Positions 1 through 9,385 of a stretch of DNA of 64,000 bases are shown here, in pieces. Within the stretch, counting starts at the first letter, position 1, and every line of letters begins with the position of its first letter. Under the pieces are notes generated by a model. It was given only the letters and a program-made list of their open reading frames with translations. It was not told the DNA's origin and ran no database searches. A program made the translations under genes and the position numbers. Source of the stretch: RGIG3102 sp964525015 (GTDB lineage Bacteria > Bacillota > Clostridia > Oscillospirales > Ruminococcaceae). The stretch lies in NCBI GenBank assembly GCA_964525015.1, contig CAZGFY010000007.1, positions 7,990-71,989 of the forward strand, written 5' to 3'.

Positions 1-1092
1 CAGCAACTAGTTGAAATAGCAAAAGCTTTAGCTAAAAATGCAAAACTACTTATCTTAGATGAACCAACTTCATCTTTAAATGAGGCTGATTCATTGGCAC
101 TTCTTGAATTGTTATTACAATTTAAAGAGGAAGGAATGACATCGATTATAATATCTCATAAATTAAATGAGGTATCATATGTTGCAGATGAGATAACTGT
201 TATTCGTGATGGTCAAAGTATTGAAACAATTGAAAAAGGAAATACTTCAATTGACGAAAACCGTATTATTAAAGGTATGGTTGGCAGAGAATTATCTGAT
301 AGATTCCCAAAAAGGCTAGAAAATTATGTCACAGATGAAGTGGCTTTAAAAGTTGATAATTGGTCGGTTATTCATCCAATTTATCGCGATAGAAAAGTTG
401 TTGATGATGTGTCTTTTAATATTAAAAAAGGTGAAGTTGTTGGTTTTTCAGGGCTTCAAGGAGCAGGAAGAACAGAGCTTGTTATGAGTTTGTTTGGAAA
501 AAGCTATGGCCAGTATGCTGGTGGGAAAATGAGCATTCTAGGAAATGAAGTTTCACCTAAAAATGAAAAAGAAGCCATTAAAATGGGTCTTGCCTATGTA
601 ACAGAGGATAGAAAAGGCAATGGACTGATTTTAAGTAATCCAATAAGAATAAACACAACTTTAGCAAATCTTACTGGAGTTTCTAAAAATAGCGTTATTG
701 ATATTGATATGGAGCATAAAGTTTCAAAAGAATATGTTGAAAAAATGCACACTAAATGTTCTGGAGTAGAGCAAAATGTTGGAAACTTATCTGGTGGTAA
801 TCAGCAAAAGGTATTGCTTTCAAAATGGATGTTTTCAAATCCAGAAGTGCTGATATTAGATGAGCCAACTAGGGGTATCGATGTTGGTGCAAAATATGAA
901 ATCTACTGCATTATCAATGATTTAGTTTCAATGGGGAAATCAGTTATTATAATTTCATCTGAAATGCCTGAAGTTTTAGGGATGAGTGATAGAATTTATG
1001 TTATGAATGAAGGCAAAATTGTTGGCGAATTCAAAACAGAAGATGCAACTCAAGAAAAAATTATGGCAAGTATCTTAAAATCAGGTGCATAA
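1..1092 (+). CDS. Sugar ABC transporter ATP-binding protein (partial, 5' end outside window)
   Basis: This is the C-terminal part of a double-domain ABC ATPase of the MglA/XylG/GguA type, which powers import of a monosaccharide. The reading frame is open from base 1, so the start lies upstream of the window. The first residues contain the Walker B of domain 1 (LLILDEPTSSLNE). Domain 2 has a divergent Walker A (GLQGAGRTELVMSLFG), the signature NLSGGNQQKVLLSKW and Walker B VLILDEPTRGIDVG, which are typical of the C-terminal half of this family. The permease and catabolic genes follow on the same strand. The exact sugar cannot be read from the sequence; the downstream isomerase and xylulokinase suggest a pentose or a related sugar. 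Confidence 0.93.
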   Translation, partial: QQLVEIAKALAKNAKLLILDEPTSSLNEADSLALLELLLQFKEEGMTSIIISHKLNEVSYVADEITVIRDGQSIETIEKGNTSIDENRIIKGMVGRELSDRFPKRLENYVTDEVALKVDNWSVIHPIYRDRKVVDDVSFNIKKGEVVGFSGLQGAGRTELVMSLFGKSYGQYAGGKMSILGNEVSPKNEKEAIKMGLAYVTEDRKGNGLILSNPIRINTTLANLTGVSKNSVIDIDMEHKVSKEYVEKMHTKCSGVEQNVGNLSGGNQQKVLLSKWMFSNPEVLILDEPTRGIDVGAKYEIYCIINDLVSMGKSVIIISSEMPEVLGMSDRIYVMNEGKIVGEFKTEDATQEKIMASILKSGA

Positions 1093-1104
1093 AAAGAAAT
1101 AAAA

Positions 1105-1207
1105 AGTTTGAAAAATAAAAGTCAAACTTATAAGTTTTGTGTTTTACTTAAGTAATAAATTAATAAAAATACAAATTTAAAATTAATTATGGCAAAAAAC
1201 ACAAAAC
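1105..1207 (+). promoter_or_regulatory. Inverted repeats in the spacer between ABC ATPase and permease genes
   Basis: The 127-139 bp spacer holds a short hairpin (AGTTTGA at 1105 with TCAAACT ending at 1128) and a perfect 12-bp inverted repeat: GTTTTGTGTTTT at 1134-1145 and AAAACACAAAAC at 1196-1207. The right arm ends five bases before the permease ribosome binding site. No U-run follows, so it is not a normal terminator. It may be an mRNA processing or stability element that sets the ATPase to permease ratio; that role is inference. Confidence 0.4.
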
Positions 1208-1231
1208 ATAGAGAAAGGAATGGTTATTATT

Positions 1232-2476
1232 ATGAATAAATTAGCTGAAAAATCTCCAGTAGAAAATAAAAAAGCTAAAGGCAATTTACCAATAGGAGAA
1301 TTAGTGCAAAAATACACAATGGTGATTATCCTAGTTTTGGTTATAGCTTTTTTTACATGGGGGACAGATGGTAAGTTATTACTTCCACAGAATGTTACTA
1401 ACTTAATTTCGCAAAATGCGTATGTGTTTGTATTAGCAGTTGGTATGCTACTTTGTATATTAACTGGTGGTAATATCGATTTATCCGTTGGCTCGGTTGC
1501 TGCGTTTGTTGGCGCTGTTGGTGCTATTATGATGCAAGATGGTGTTAATGTGTGGGCAGCTTGTATAACAATGCTTTTAATAGGGCTTGGTATCGGCGTT
1601 TGGCAAGGATTTTGGATTGCCTATGTAAGAGTTCCACCTTTTATCGTAACTTTAGCAGGGATGCTCGTTTTTAGAGGTCTTGCAAACGTTGTTTTAGAAG
1701 GTATGACAGTTGCTATAAAAAGCGATGTATTCGTTAGCACTTTTGGTGGTGGTGCAAGCCCTTATATTCCTGATATATTCGGCGGTGGTATCACTATGAT
1801 GGTTTCAGGAAAAGAAACAGAACTTAATACTTTAACACTAGTAGTTGGCGCTGTTGGGATTATTATTTACTTAATATCACAATTAAATGCAAGAAAAACA
1901 AGAATTAAAAAAGGATATGAAGTTGAGTCAATGGCTGCAATGGCTGGAAAATCAGCTTTAATTATAGCTACTATACTATTCTTTACAATTAAATTAAGCC
2001 AATACAAAGGTATTCCAACATCATTAATATGGGTTGCTGTTATTATAGCTATATATGCGTATATAACATCTAAAACAACTGTTGGTAGACATTTCTATGC
2101 AGTTGGTGGTAATGAAAAAGCAGCAAAACTTTCAGGTATAGACACAAATAAAATCTACTTTATGGCTTATGCAAATATGGGGCTTTTATCAGCTTTAGCA
2201 GGTATGCTAACAATAGCTAGGATGACATCAGCACAGCCTACATATGGTCAAAACTATGAAATGGACGCTATTGGTTCTTGCTTTATCGGTGGTGCATCTG
2301 CATACGGTGGTATAGGAACCGTTCCAGGGGTAATTGTTGGTGCTTTACTAATGGGTGTAATAAATCTTGGTATGAGTATTATGGGCGTTGATGCAAACTA
2401 TCAAAGAGTTGTAAAAGGTTTAGTTCTTTTAGCAGCTGTTATATTTGATGTTGTGTCTAAAAAACGCAAAGCTTAA
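1232..2476 (+). CDS. Sugar ABC transporter permease (XylH/GguB type)
   Basis: An inner-membrane permease of the branched-chain amino acid/ribose permease superfamily (BPD_transp_2), about 414 residues with roughly ten hydrophobic segments. The family motif is visible around GGNIDLSVGSVAAFVGA, and near the C-terminus there is GSCFIGGASAYGGIGTVPG, the conserved EAA-like loop that contacts the ATPase. The longer size, with an insert in the middle, resembles XylH and GguB rather than the 320-residue RbsC. An upstream in-frame ATG at 1220 directly abuts the AGAAAGGA ribosome binding site, so ATG 1232 (MNKLAEKS), twelve bases after it, is the better start. It partners with the preceding ATPase; the substrate-binding protein is not in the window. 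Confidence 0.92.
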   Translation: MNKLAEKSPVENKKAKGNLPIGELVQKYTMVIILVLVIAFFTWGTDGKLLLPQNVTNLISQNAYVFVLAVGMLLCILTGGNIDLSVGSVAAFVGAVGAIMMQDGVNVWAACITMLLIGLGIGVWQGFWIAYVRVPPFIVTLAGMLVFRGLANVVLEGMTVAIKSDVFVSTFGGGASPYIPDIFGGGITMMVSGKETELNTLTLVVGAVGIIIYLISQLNARKTRIKKGYEVESMAAMAGKSALIIATILFFTIKLSQYKGIPTSLIWVAVIIAIYAYITSKTTVGRHFYAVGGNEKAAKLSGIDTNKIYFMAYANMGLLSALAGMLTIARMTSAQPTYGQNYEMDAIGSCFIGGASAYGGIGTVPGVIVGALLMGVINLGMSIMGVDANYQRVVKGLVLLAAVIFDVVSKKRKA

Positions 2477-2500
2477 TTAATAAAAAGGAATTAATGTATT

Positions 2501-3124
2501 ATGAAAATTAAATCAGTATTTGAGCCAGCATTTTTAGAATATGGTCAGGTTGTTACTGGGTATGATTTTTCTTTGGTGCTAGATATTTTAGAAAATAAAA
2601 CAGAACTACCAGAAGGAGTTATCTATGTTCCTTCCGAGCCACTTTTAGAAGAAACAGAAGTTTTTTTAGAAGTTCAAAACAATGCTTTTGGGGGTATGCC
2701 AATACAATTTGGATATTGTAATGGGCACAATACAAAACTAAACTGCCTTGAATATCACAGAGATAGCGAAATTAATATAGGCACTCGTGATTTTGTTCTT
2801 CTTTTAGCAAAGCAAACTAATATTTCAAATGGAAAACTACACACATCTACTGTTGAAGCGTTTAGCTGTCCAGCAGGAGTAGCAGTTGAACTATTTGCAA
2901 CATCACTTCACTATGCACCTTGCAAAACTGATGGTGGATTTAAGGTTATGGTAGTGTTACCAAAGGGAACTAACACAGATAAACCAGAAATTAAAGCTAA
3001 AAATCAAGATGACTTAAGACTTTTTGCAAAAAATAAATGGCTACTTGCGCATAAAGATACTAGCGAAGCTGAAAATGGGGCTTACGTTGGATTAGAAGGA
3101 AAAAATATAGATATTAGTCTATAA
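2501..3124 (+). CDS. DUF4867 family protein
   Basis: A 207-residue cytoplasmic protein that I recognise as DUF4867, a cupin-like family found in Clostridia beside fucose/arabinose isomerase-like genes. Visible features are a compact beta-rich pattern and the stretch LNCLEYHRDSEINIG followed by ELFATSLHYAPCKT, which carries His and Glu residues that could bind metal or sugar. It sits 24 bp after the permease and 37 bp before the isomerase, so it is part of the sugar operon. By context it may be a sugar mutarotase/isomerase accessory enzyme; no activity is established that I know of. Confidence 0.8.
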   Translation: MKIKSVFEPAFLEYGQVVTGYDFSLVLDILENKTELPEGVIYVPSEPLLEETEVFLEVQNNAFGGMPIQFGYCNGHNTKLNCLEYHRDSEINIGTRDFVLLLAKQTNISNGKLHTSTVEAFSCPAGVAVELFATSLHYAPCKTDGGFKVMVVLPKGTNTDKPEIKAKNQDDLRLFAKNKWLLAHKDTSEAENGAYVGLEGKNIDISL

Positions 3125-3161
3125 CTAACAAATTTAAAATATTGAAATGGAGAAAAATATT

Positions 3162-4637
3162 ATGCTACAAAATATGCCTGAAGTAAAACTTGGTATTATA
3201 GGGGTTTCAAGAGATTGTTTCCCAGCTTCTTTAACAGAAAGAAGACGCAAAGCAATATGCGATATTTATGGTGCAGAGTTATATCAATGTCCAATAACTG
3301 TTGAAACAGAATTAGATGCAAAAAAAGCAGTTGAAGATGTTAAAAATAATGGAGTAAACTCTCTAGTTGTATTCCTTGGCAACTTTGGCCCAGAAACACC
3401 AGAAACAATGATAACTGATTGGTTTACAGGGCCAATTATGTATGTTGCTGCTTCTGAGGGTGATGGAGATTTAATAGATGGTAGGGGTGATGCATACTGT
3501 GGTATGCTAAACTGTAGCTATAATCTTGGAATTAGAGGTAAAACTGCATATATTCCAGAATTCCCAGTTGGAACAGCTAAAGAAATTGTAGGTAAAATTA
3601 ATGATTTTAAATCAATTGCAAGAGCAGTTTTAGGCGTTAAAAACCTAAAAGTTATAACATTTGGTCCACGTCCGAGCGACTTTTTGGCGTGTAATGGCCC
3701 AATTAAAGGCTTATATGATTTAGGCGTTGAAGTTGAAGAAAATAGCGAACTTGATTTACTAGCAGCATTTAATGCACACGCTGGTGATGAAAGAATAGAT
3801 GCTATCCTAGATGATATGCAAAAAGAATTAGGTGCCGAAAATAAATATGCTGGTATCCTGCCAAAACTTGCACAATTTGAGTTAACATTATTAGACTGGA
3901 TGGAAAGCCATAAAGGGGCAAGAGATTATGTAGTGTTTGCAAATAAATGCTGGCCATCATTCCAAACTGAATTTGGATTTGTGCCTTGCTATGTGAATTC
4001 ACGCCTAACAGGTAGAGGAATTCCAGTTTCTTGCGAAGTTGATATTTATGGTGCTTTATCAGAATACATAGGTCAATGCGTTTCAAATGGGGCAGTAACA
4101 CTTTTAGATATTAATAACACAGTTCCAGATAGTATGTATCAAGAGTCAATTAAAGATAAATACGATATCAGACTAGACGAAACATTTATGGGCTTCCACT
4201 GTGGAAACACTTGCTCAGATTTACTAAGAAATCCACATATGAGCTATCAAAGAATTATGAAACGTGGACTTGAGCCAGACCTTGCTGAGCCGAATATTTC
4301 AAGAGGAACACTTGAAGGAGATATTAAAGCTGGCGAAGTTACAATTTATCGCCTGCAAAGTGGAGCTGATACATCATTAAAAGCATATATTGCTCAAGGT
4401 GAAGTACTAGATGTTGAAACTCAAAGTTTTGGTGGTATTGGTATTATTGCAGTTCCAGAAATGGATAGATTCTATCGCCATGTTTTAATTGCAAAACAAT
4501 ATCCACACCACGCAGCGGTTGCATTTGGCAAACACGGAAAATTAATATTTGAAGTATTTAAATATCTTGGAATTAAAGATATTTCATACAATCAACCAAA
4601 ACACTTACCATACCCAGGTGAAAATCCTTTTGCTTAA
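3162..4637 (+). CDS. L-fucose/L-arabinose isomerase family protein
   Basis: A cytoplasmic aldose-ketose isomerase of the L-fucose/arabinose isomerase fold (about 491 residues). The N-terminus MPEVKLGIIGVSRDCFP and the C-terminal segment with FHCGNTC, AEPNISRGTLEGDI and YPHHAAVAFGKHG, rich in Glu/His/Asp, match the metal-binding isomerase C domain of this family. An ATG at 3147 lies upstream, but the GGAG at 3149-3152 is placed nine bases before ATG 3162, which favours the shorter start. It lies between the DUF4867 gene and a xylulokinase, so it probably turns the imported aldose into the ketose that the kinase phosphorylates. The actual sugar could be arabinose, fucose-like or another pentose. 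Confidence 0.88.
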   Translation: MLQNMPEVKLGIIGVSRDCFPASLTERRRKAICDIYGAELYQCPITVETELDAKKAVEDVKNNGVNSLVVFLGNFGPETPETMITDWFTGPIMYVAASEGDGDLIDGRGDAYCGMLNCSYNLGIRGKTAYIPEFPVGTAKEIVGKINDFKSIARAVLGVKNLKVITFGPRPSDFLACNGPIKGLYDLGVEVEENSELDLLAAFNAHAGDERIDAILDDMQKELGAENKYAGILPKLAQFELTLLDWMESHKGARDYVVFANKCWPSFQTEFGFVPCYVNSRLTGRGIPVSCEVDIYGALSEYIGQCVSNGAVTLLDINNTVPDSMYQESIKDKYDIRLDETFMGFHCGNTCSDLLRNPHMSYQRIMKRGLEPDLAEPNISRGTLEGDIKAGEVTIYRLQSGADTSLKAYIAQGEVLDVETQSFGGIGIIAVPEMDRFYRHVLIAKQYPHHAAVAFGKHGKLIFEVFKYLGIKDISYNQPKHLPYPGENPFA

Positions 4638-4662
4638 TAGCTAGGAAAGGAATAACTTAATT

Positions 4663-6123
4663 ATGTATTATATAGGAATTGATGTTGGAACATCTGCCAC
4701 TAAAATGCTTTTGATGCATAAAAGTGGTGAAATTAAAAATATTGTTAGTAGAGATTATCCTCTTTTAATGCCAAATACAGGATGGTCGGAGCAATCGCCA
4801 GAAGATTGGTGGAAAGCAGTTGTAGATGGTATGGGTGAATTAATTTCACCCATAGACGCTAGCGAAATTAAGGGAATTAGCTTTGGTGGGCAAATGCACG
4901 GTCTTGTTATTTTAGATAAAGATGATAATGTTATCCGTCCGGCAATTTTATGGAATGATGGCAGAACAGGAAAAGAAACGGAATATTTAAATAATGTAGT
5001 AGGCACAGAAAAATTAGCAAAACTCACAGCTAATATTGCCTTTGCAGGATTTACTGCACCTAAAATTCTATGGGTGAAAGAGAACGAACCAGAAAACTTT
5101 AGTAAGATTGATAAGATTATGCTACCAAAAGATTATCTAGCTTATAAAATGACAGGTGTTCATAGCTGTGATTACTCAGATGCAGCAGGAACTTTGCTTT
5201 TAGATGTTGAAAAAAGAGAATGGTCGAGCGAAATGCTCAAAATTTGTTCAGTACAAGAAAAGCAAATGCCTAAATTATTTTACTCTTATGAGTGTACAGG
5301 AACTATTTTAGAAGATGTTGCAAAACAGCTAGGACTACCAAAAGACGTTAAGATTATGGCTGGTGCAGGGGATAATGCTGCTGCTGCCGTTGGAACTGGA
5401 ACTGTTTCAAATGGGAGCTGTAATATATCTCTTGGAACTTCTGGAACTGTATTTATATCAAGCGATAAGTTTAGCTTACCAGATAACAATGCAATTCACG
5501 CATTCAATCATGTTAATGAAAATTATCATTTGCTTGGCTGTATATTAAGTGCTGCTTCTTGTAATAAATGGTGGAGTGAAGATATTCTAGGCACTAAAGA
5601 TTTTAATTCTCTTCAAAAAGATTTTGTTCCAGCTGGTGAGAATAAAGTGTTTTTTGCACCATATTTAATGGGAGAGAGAACGCCACATAATAATCCAAAC
5701 GTTAGAGGTGCGTTTTTTGGTTTATCAATGGATACAACAAAAGGTATGATGACTCAAAGTATAATGGAGGGCGTAACTTTTGCAGTTAGAGATAGTGTTG
5801 AAATTGCAAGAGAGCAAGGTACTGATATTAAAATGACTAAAATTTGTGGTGGTGGTGCGAAAAGTCCAGTTTGGCGACAAATGGTTGCTGATATAATGAA
5901 TTTACCAGTGCAAACAATAGAATCAGAAGAAGGCCCAGGCCTTGGAGCTGCTATGCTTGCAGCGGTTGGATGTAATGAATATAAAAGCGTTGAAGATTGT
6001 GTAAATGCAATAGTAAAAGTAACTGATACGATTTATCCAAATGATGAGTCAGTTAAAAAATATGAACAATCATACCAAATTTTTAAAAAATTATATAAGG
6101 CTGTTTTAAGTGTTGATATTTAA
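4663..6123 (+). CDS. xylB: Xylulokinase (FGGY family carbohydrate kinase)
   Basis: A 486-residue FGGY sugar kinase. The start MYYIGIDVGTSATKMLLM is the phosphate-1 loop; GQMHGLVILD and ILWNDGRT are the xylulokinase sugar-binding segments (Asp in WNDGR is the usual catalytic base), ICGGGAKSPVWRQMVADIMN is the adenosine motif and GPGLGAAMLAAVG follows. Length and motifs fit XylB better than glycerol or gluconate kinases. An AGGAAAGGAA ribosome binding site precedes the ATG. It is the last gene of the operon and is followed by a strong terminator. It would convert the isomerase product to the 5-phosphate for the pentose phosphate pathway; related ketoses as substrate remain possible. Confidence 0.92.
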   Translation: MYYIGIDVGTSATKMLLMHKSGEIKNIVSRDYPLLMPNTGWSEQSPEDWWKAVVDGMGELISPIDASEIKGISFGGQMHGLVILDKDDNVIRPAILWNDGRTGKETEYLNNVVGTEKLAKLTANIAFAGFTAPKILWVKENEPENFSKIDKIMLPKDYLAYKMTGVHSCDYSDAAGTLLLDVEKREWSSEMLKICSVQEKQMPKLFYSYECTGTILEDVAKQLGLPKDVKIMAGAGDNAAAAVGTGTVSNGSCNISLGTSGTVFISSDKFSLPDNNAIHAFNHVNENYHLLGCILSAASCNKWWSEDILGTKDFNSLQKDFVPAGENKVFFAPYLMGERTPHNNPNVRGAFFGLSMDTTKGMMTQSIMEGVTFAVRDSVEIAREQGTDIKMTKICGGGAKSPVWRQMVADIMNLPVQTIESEEGPGLGAAMLAAVGCNEYKSVEDCVNAIVKVTDTIYPNDESVKKYEQSYQIFKKLYKAVLSVDI

Positions 6124-6155
6124 ATAAAATTGAATAAAACTTAGTGCTTATAAAG

Positions 6156-6192
6156 AATAAACGTCAACTTTTTAGTTGACGTTTATTTTTTT
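6156..6192 (+). terminator. Intrinsic terminator of the sugar operon
   Basis: A perfect 14-bp stem (6156-6169 with 6174-6187), four-base loop, then a run of T. The upstream A-rich arm makes it usable from the minus strand too, where gene 6215-7555 ends. Confidence 0.9.
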
Positions 6193-6214
6193 ATTTATAA
6201 TAATTACATATATA

Positions 6215-7555
6215 CTAATTTAAAGAATAATTTTCCATTTCAGTAATTGATTCTAAAACTCTACCATAGATTGATTTATCTTCATTTATAGCGATATTTT
6301 TTATTTCTTGAATATCTAATTTATCAAAATCAGTTAGTGTGTTTTTAATTACTTTAAAAGAATAATGAACAACTTTAGCATAATCAAGTTCTGCTCGAAA
6401 TCTTTTTTGGAGATATGAAATATTGCCACTTTCGCCTAAAATCCAAATGGTGCTTTTTCTCATATTTATTGTATCTATTAAAACATCTTCAGAATTTTCC
6501 ATTAGATTATCTTGAATATTTTTAGCATTCACCATATTTTTTATAAACATCATCCTTGCAATACTAAAATTTAAATGCCCTTTAAAAAGGATATCATCCA
6601 TAGAAAGCTCTAAAGCATTTGAGAAAGCTGTGATGGCTAAATTAGAATAATGGATAATCTCTTCTCTTGCTTTTTCAAAATCAATATTTGAAATATTTAA
6701 AATATTACTTATTATGAATTCATCCTTAGTATTGCCCGTGTATTTTGAAATAAGCTTTGATGCTCTTGCTTTATATTCAAGGCCAAGATAGTTGTAATAA
6801 GCAGCTCTTGCAACAGGATTAATTAAAATTCCCTGTCTTATATCAAGAATTTTAATGCTATCTCCATAGTTTTTAGCATTATTTTGTCTTGAATGTTGAT
6901 AATATAATATTTTTTCTATTAACTTAATATTCTCATCAATAACAAATATAGTACCATTGTTTATTTCATTAAATTTTTCATTATTTTTCTTTAATGCTGG
7001 AATAATTTTAGATGATAGACTTTCTATATCATTGCTAAAATATGCAAACCAAATTAAATTATCTATTACATATTGAATTGCTCGAGTAAACTCCATACAG
7101 GTTTTATAATCTTTATCAACCTTTTTTTCAATATCATTAAAAATATAGTTTTGAAGCTCGATGTTAGTTAAAAGATTGGTATCGTTTTCTATACCACACA
7201 GTTCTCTAATTTTTTCGCTGTAATTAACAGAATAATTTTCATTTTCTAAAACATTACCCTCCATTGATGTTATCTTATTTAAAACATCTATTGAAGAATA
7301 TGTTTTAATTGCTATACCTAGTGCTAAAATAGATATACCCCAAGAACTAAATAGTATAACAAAATCATTAATAGCAAAATTATTTGTTGAAATAAAAGTT
7401 AAAACATCTCCATTTAATAAAGCTGATAGTGCGTCTTCATCAGGAAAATTAGTTACAAAAAAGCTGTAAACTCCATAAAATAATGCAAAAGCAATTATTA
7501 AAATACCAACTAGAATAAAAATATTATCCCATAAATTTTTAAATGTTTTATTCAT
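6215..7555 (-). CDS. Unknown membrane protein with large C-terminal domain
   Basis: I do not recognise this 446-residue protein. Near the N-terminus are two transmembrane segments (roughly residues 8-33 and 66-90, the latter FVILFSSWGISILALGIAI), separated by about 35 probably extracellular residues. The remaining 350 residues are hydrophilic, helical and Asn/Ile/Glu-rich, with no catalytic motif I can spot; the second half has spaced helices that could be TPR-like (for instance AFSNALELSMDDILFKGHLNF). The start at 7555 is chosen because GGAGG lies eight bases upstream; in-frame codons further out lack a site. It lies 23 bp after the gamma-glutamyltransferase gene and is probably cotranscribed with it. 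Confidence 0.7.
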   Translation of the reverse strand: MNKTFKNLWDNIFILVGILIIAFALFYGVYSFFVTNFPDEDALSALLNGDVLTFISTNNFAINDFVILFSSWGISILALGIAIKTYSSIDVLNKITSMEGNVLENENYSVNYSEKIRELCGIENDTNLLTNIELQNYIFNDIEKKVDKDYKTCMEFTRAIQYVIDNLIWFAYFSNDIESLSSKIIPALKKNNEKFNEINNGTIFVIDENIKLIEKILYYQHSRQNNAKNYGDSIKILDIRQGILINPVARAAYYNYLGLEYKARASKLISKYTGNTKDEFIISNILNISNIDFEKAREEIIHYSNLAITAFSNALELSMDDILFKGHLNFSIARMMFIKNMVNAKNIQDNLMENSEDVLIDTINMRKSTIWILGESGNISYLQKRFRAELDYAKVVHYSFKVIKNTLTDFDKLDIQEIKNIAINEDKSIYGRVLESITEMENYSLN

Positions 7556-7578
7556 TATGTGAGCCTCCATTTCATAAA

Positions 7579-9210
7579 TTAAAAACAAGCAATATTGCTA
7601 TCTGTTCTGCTTTCAGTTCCACCAACTAAAACCCCATTTTGAAGTTTTATAATTATTTGACCACGTCCGAAAGAAACATTATCTAGTGCAACTTCAATTT
7701 TATGTCCCTTAGCTGATAATTGTTTTGCAATTTCATTTGAAAAGCTATCCTCTACTATAAATGAAGTATCTTTTGTCCATTGCCATCTAGGTGCGTCAAG
7801 TGCCTGCTGTGGATTTAAATTAAAATCAATTAAATTCATAGCTACTTGAACGTGTGCCTGTGGCTGCATATACCCACCCATAACGCCAAAAGGTGCAATC
7901 GCTTCACCATCTTTTTTAATAAAGCCAGGGATTATGGTGTGGTAAGTTTTTTTACCACCTTTAAGCGAGTTTGCAGCATTTTCATCTAAAGAAAAATCAG
8001 CACCACGATTTTGCATTGATATACCAGTATCTGAAACTACAATTCCTGAGCCAAAGCCCATATAATTACTTTGAATAAGTGAAACCATATTTCCTTCGCC
8101 ATCGGCAGTACAAAGATAAACTGTCCCACTTTTAGGTGGAAGTTCAGGACAAGGAGATTGAACTTCATCAGTTATTTGTTTTGCTCGATGTTTTCCGTAT
8201 TCATCGCTTATTAAATCTTTGTAGTCAAAAGTCATAAAGGCAGGGTCGGTTATGTGTTTTTTTCCATCAGCAAAAGCAATTTTAATGGCTTCAAATTGTT
8301 TGTGGAATGTATCAACGCTTTCTTTTTCTTTAAAATCAAATTCTTTAAGCATATTAAGTGCCATTAAAGCAACAATACCTTGTCCGTTAGGTGGGATTTC
8401 GCAAATATCATATCCTTTATAATTAACTGAAATAGGTTCAACCCAGCTCGGCGAATAGTTTATAAAATCATCTTTAGTGAAAAAGCCACCATGTTTTTCG
8501 CTTTCTTCAACGATTTTTTCCATTAGATTTCCTTGATAAAAGGATTTTGCGTTTGTTTTTCCGATTTCTTCAAGTGTGCTTGCATGGTAAGGAAGCGTGA
8601 TTATATCGCCAGCTAATGGGATTTTATTATTTGGCACAAAGGTGTTAAACCAGTTTTTAAATTCTTCTTTGTCTTTTAGTACATCATTGAATTTAAGAGT
8701 TGCCCTTTTCCACATCTTTGCAAGATTTGCAGAAGCCGGATAACCGTATCTTGCATAATTAATAGCCGGTTTTAATGTTTCATCAAGGCTTAATTTACCA
8801 AACTTTCTATTCATCTCTGCCCAGCCAGCAGGCGCACCAGGAACCATTGTTGCACTCCAGCCGTATAAAGGCATTTTATCCCCCTCGATTTCTTCGCCGT
8901 GTTTATCACGAATTTTTTTAATAGAAATATTTTTTGGAGAAATTCCACTTGCATTAAGTCCATATAATTTTTTTTCTTTTTCAATCCAAATAAGTGCAAA
9001 ACAATCTCCACCTATTCCATTTGCACTAGGTTCTGTAACTGTTAAGGTGGTTGCAGTTGCAATAGCTGCATCAATAGCATTTCCGCCATTTTGAAGTATT
9101 GAAAGCCCAGCAGATGCTGCTTGAGAAGATGAAGAGCAAACCATTCCATTTTTTGCATAAATAGGATAACGAATTGATTTGTAAGGCTGATATGTAGGGA
9201 TAAAATTCAT
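7579..9210 (-). CDS. Gamma-glutamyltransferase family protein (cytoplasmic, YwrD-like)
   Basis: An Ntn-hydrolase of the gamma-glutamyltransferase family, about 543 residues. The N-terminal part has NGMVCSSSSQAASAGLSILQNGGNAIDAAIA and GIGGDCFALIW; the autoprocessing site is the Thr in PPKSGTVYLCTADGEGN, after which comes the small subunit with YMGFGSGIVVS and the C-terminal GGTESRTDSN. There is no signal peptide, unlike secreted GGTs such as B. subtilis Ggt, so it resembles cytoplasmic YwrD-like members. Start ATG 9210 has GGAGG eight to thirteen bases upstream; the longer frame would need TTG at 9225 overlapping that site. Likely role: hydrolysis or transfer of gamma-glutamyl groups from glutathione or gamma-glutamyl peptides. 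Confidence 0.9.
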   Translation of the reverse strand: MNFIPTYQPYKSIRYPIYAKNGMVCSSSSQAASAGLSILQNGGNAIDAAIATATTLTVTEPSANGIGGDCFALIWIEKEKKLYGLNASGISPKNISIKKIRDKHGEEIEGDKMPLYGWSATMVPGAPAGWAEMNRKFGKLSLDETLKPAINYARYGYPASANLAKMWKRATLKFNDVLKDKEEFKNWFNTFVPNNKIPLAGDIITLPYHASTLEEIGKTNAKSFYQGNLMEKIVEESEKHGGFFTKDDFINYSPSWVEPISVNYKGYDICEIPPNGQGIVALMALNMLKEFDFKEKESVDTFHKQFEAIKIAFADGKKHITDPAFMTFDYKDLISDEYGKHRAKQITDEVQSPCPELPPKSGTVYLCTADGEGNMVSLIQSNYMGFGSGIVVSDTGISMQNRGADFSLDENAANSLKGGKKTYHTIIPGFIKKDGEAIAPFGVMGGYMQPQAHVQVAMNLIDFNLNPQQALDAPRWQWTKDTSFIVEDSFSNEIAKQLSAKGHKIEVALDNVSFGRGQIIIKLQNGVLVGGTESRTDSNIACF

Positions 9211-9302
9211 AAAAATGTCCTCCAATTAAGCGTTTTAATATATATTAATATTATATACATAGATTTAAAGTTTTACAAGAAATTATTTATTTAATATTTA
9301 TA

Positions 9303-9331
9303 TTGCAAATTATAGATTAGAATGATAGAAT
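9303..9331 (+). promoter_or_regulatory. Candidate sigma-A promoter of the EAL gene
   Basis: TTGCAA at 9303-9308 and TAGAAT at 9326-9331 are separated by 17 bp. Placement 54 bp before the EAL-gene start fits. Not tested. Confidence 0.5.
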
Positions 9332-9385
9332 AATTAAAAGGGAATATATTAAATAGCTTTTAAATGACGAGAGGAAGTAAGTATT

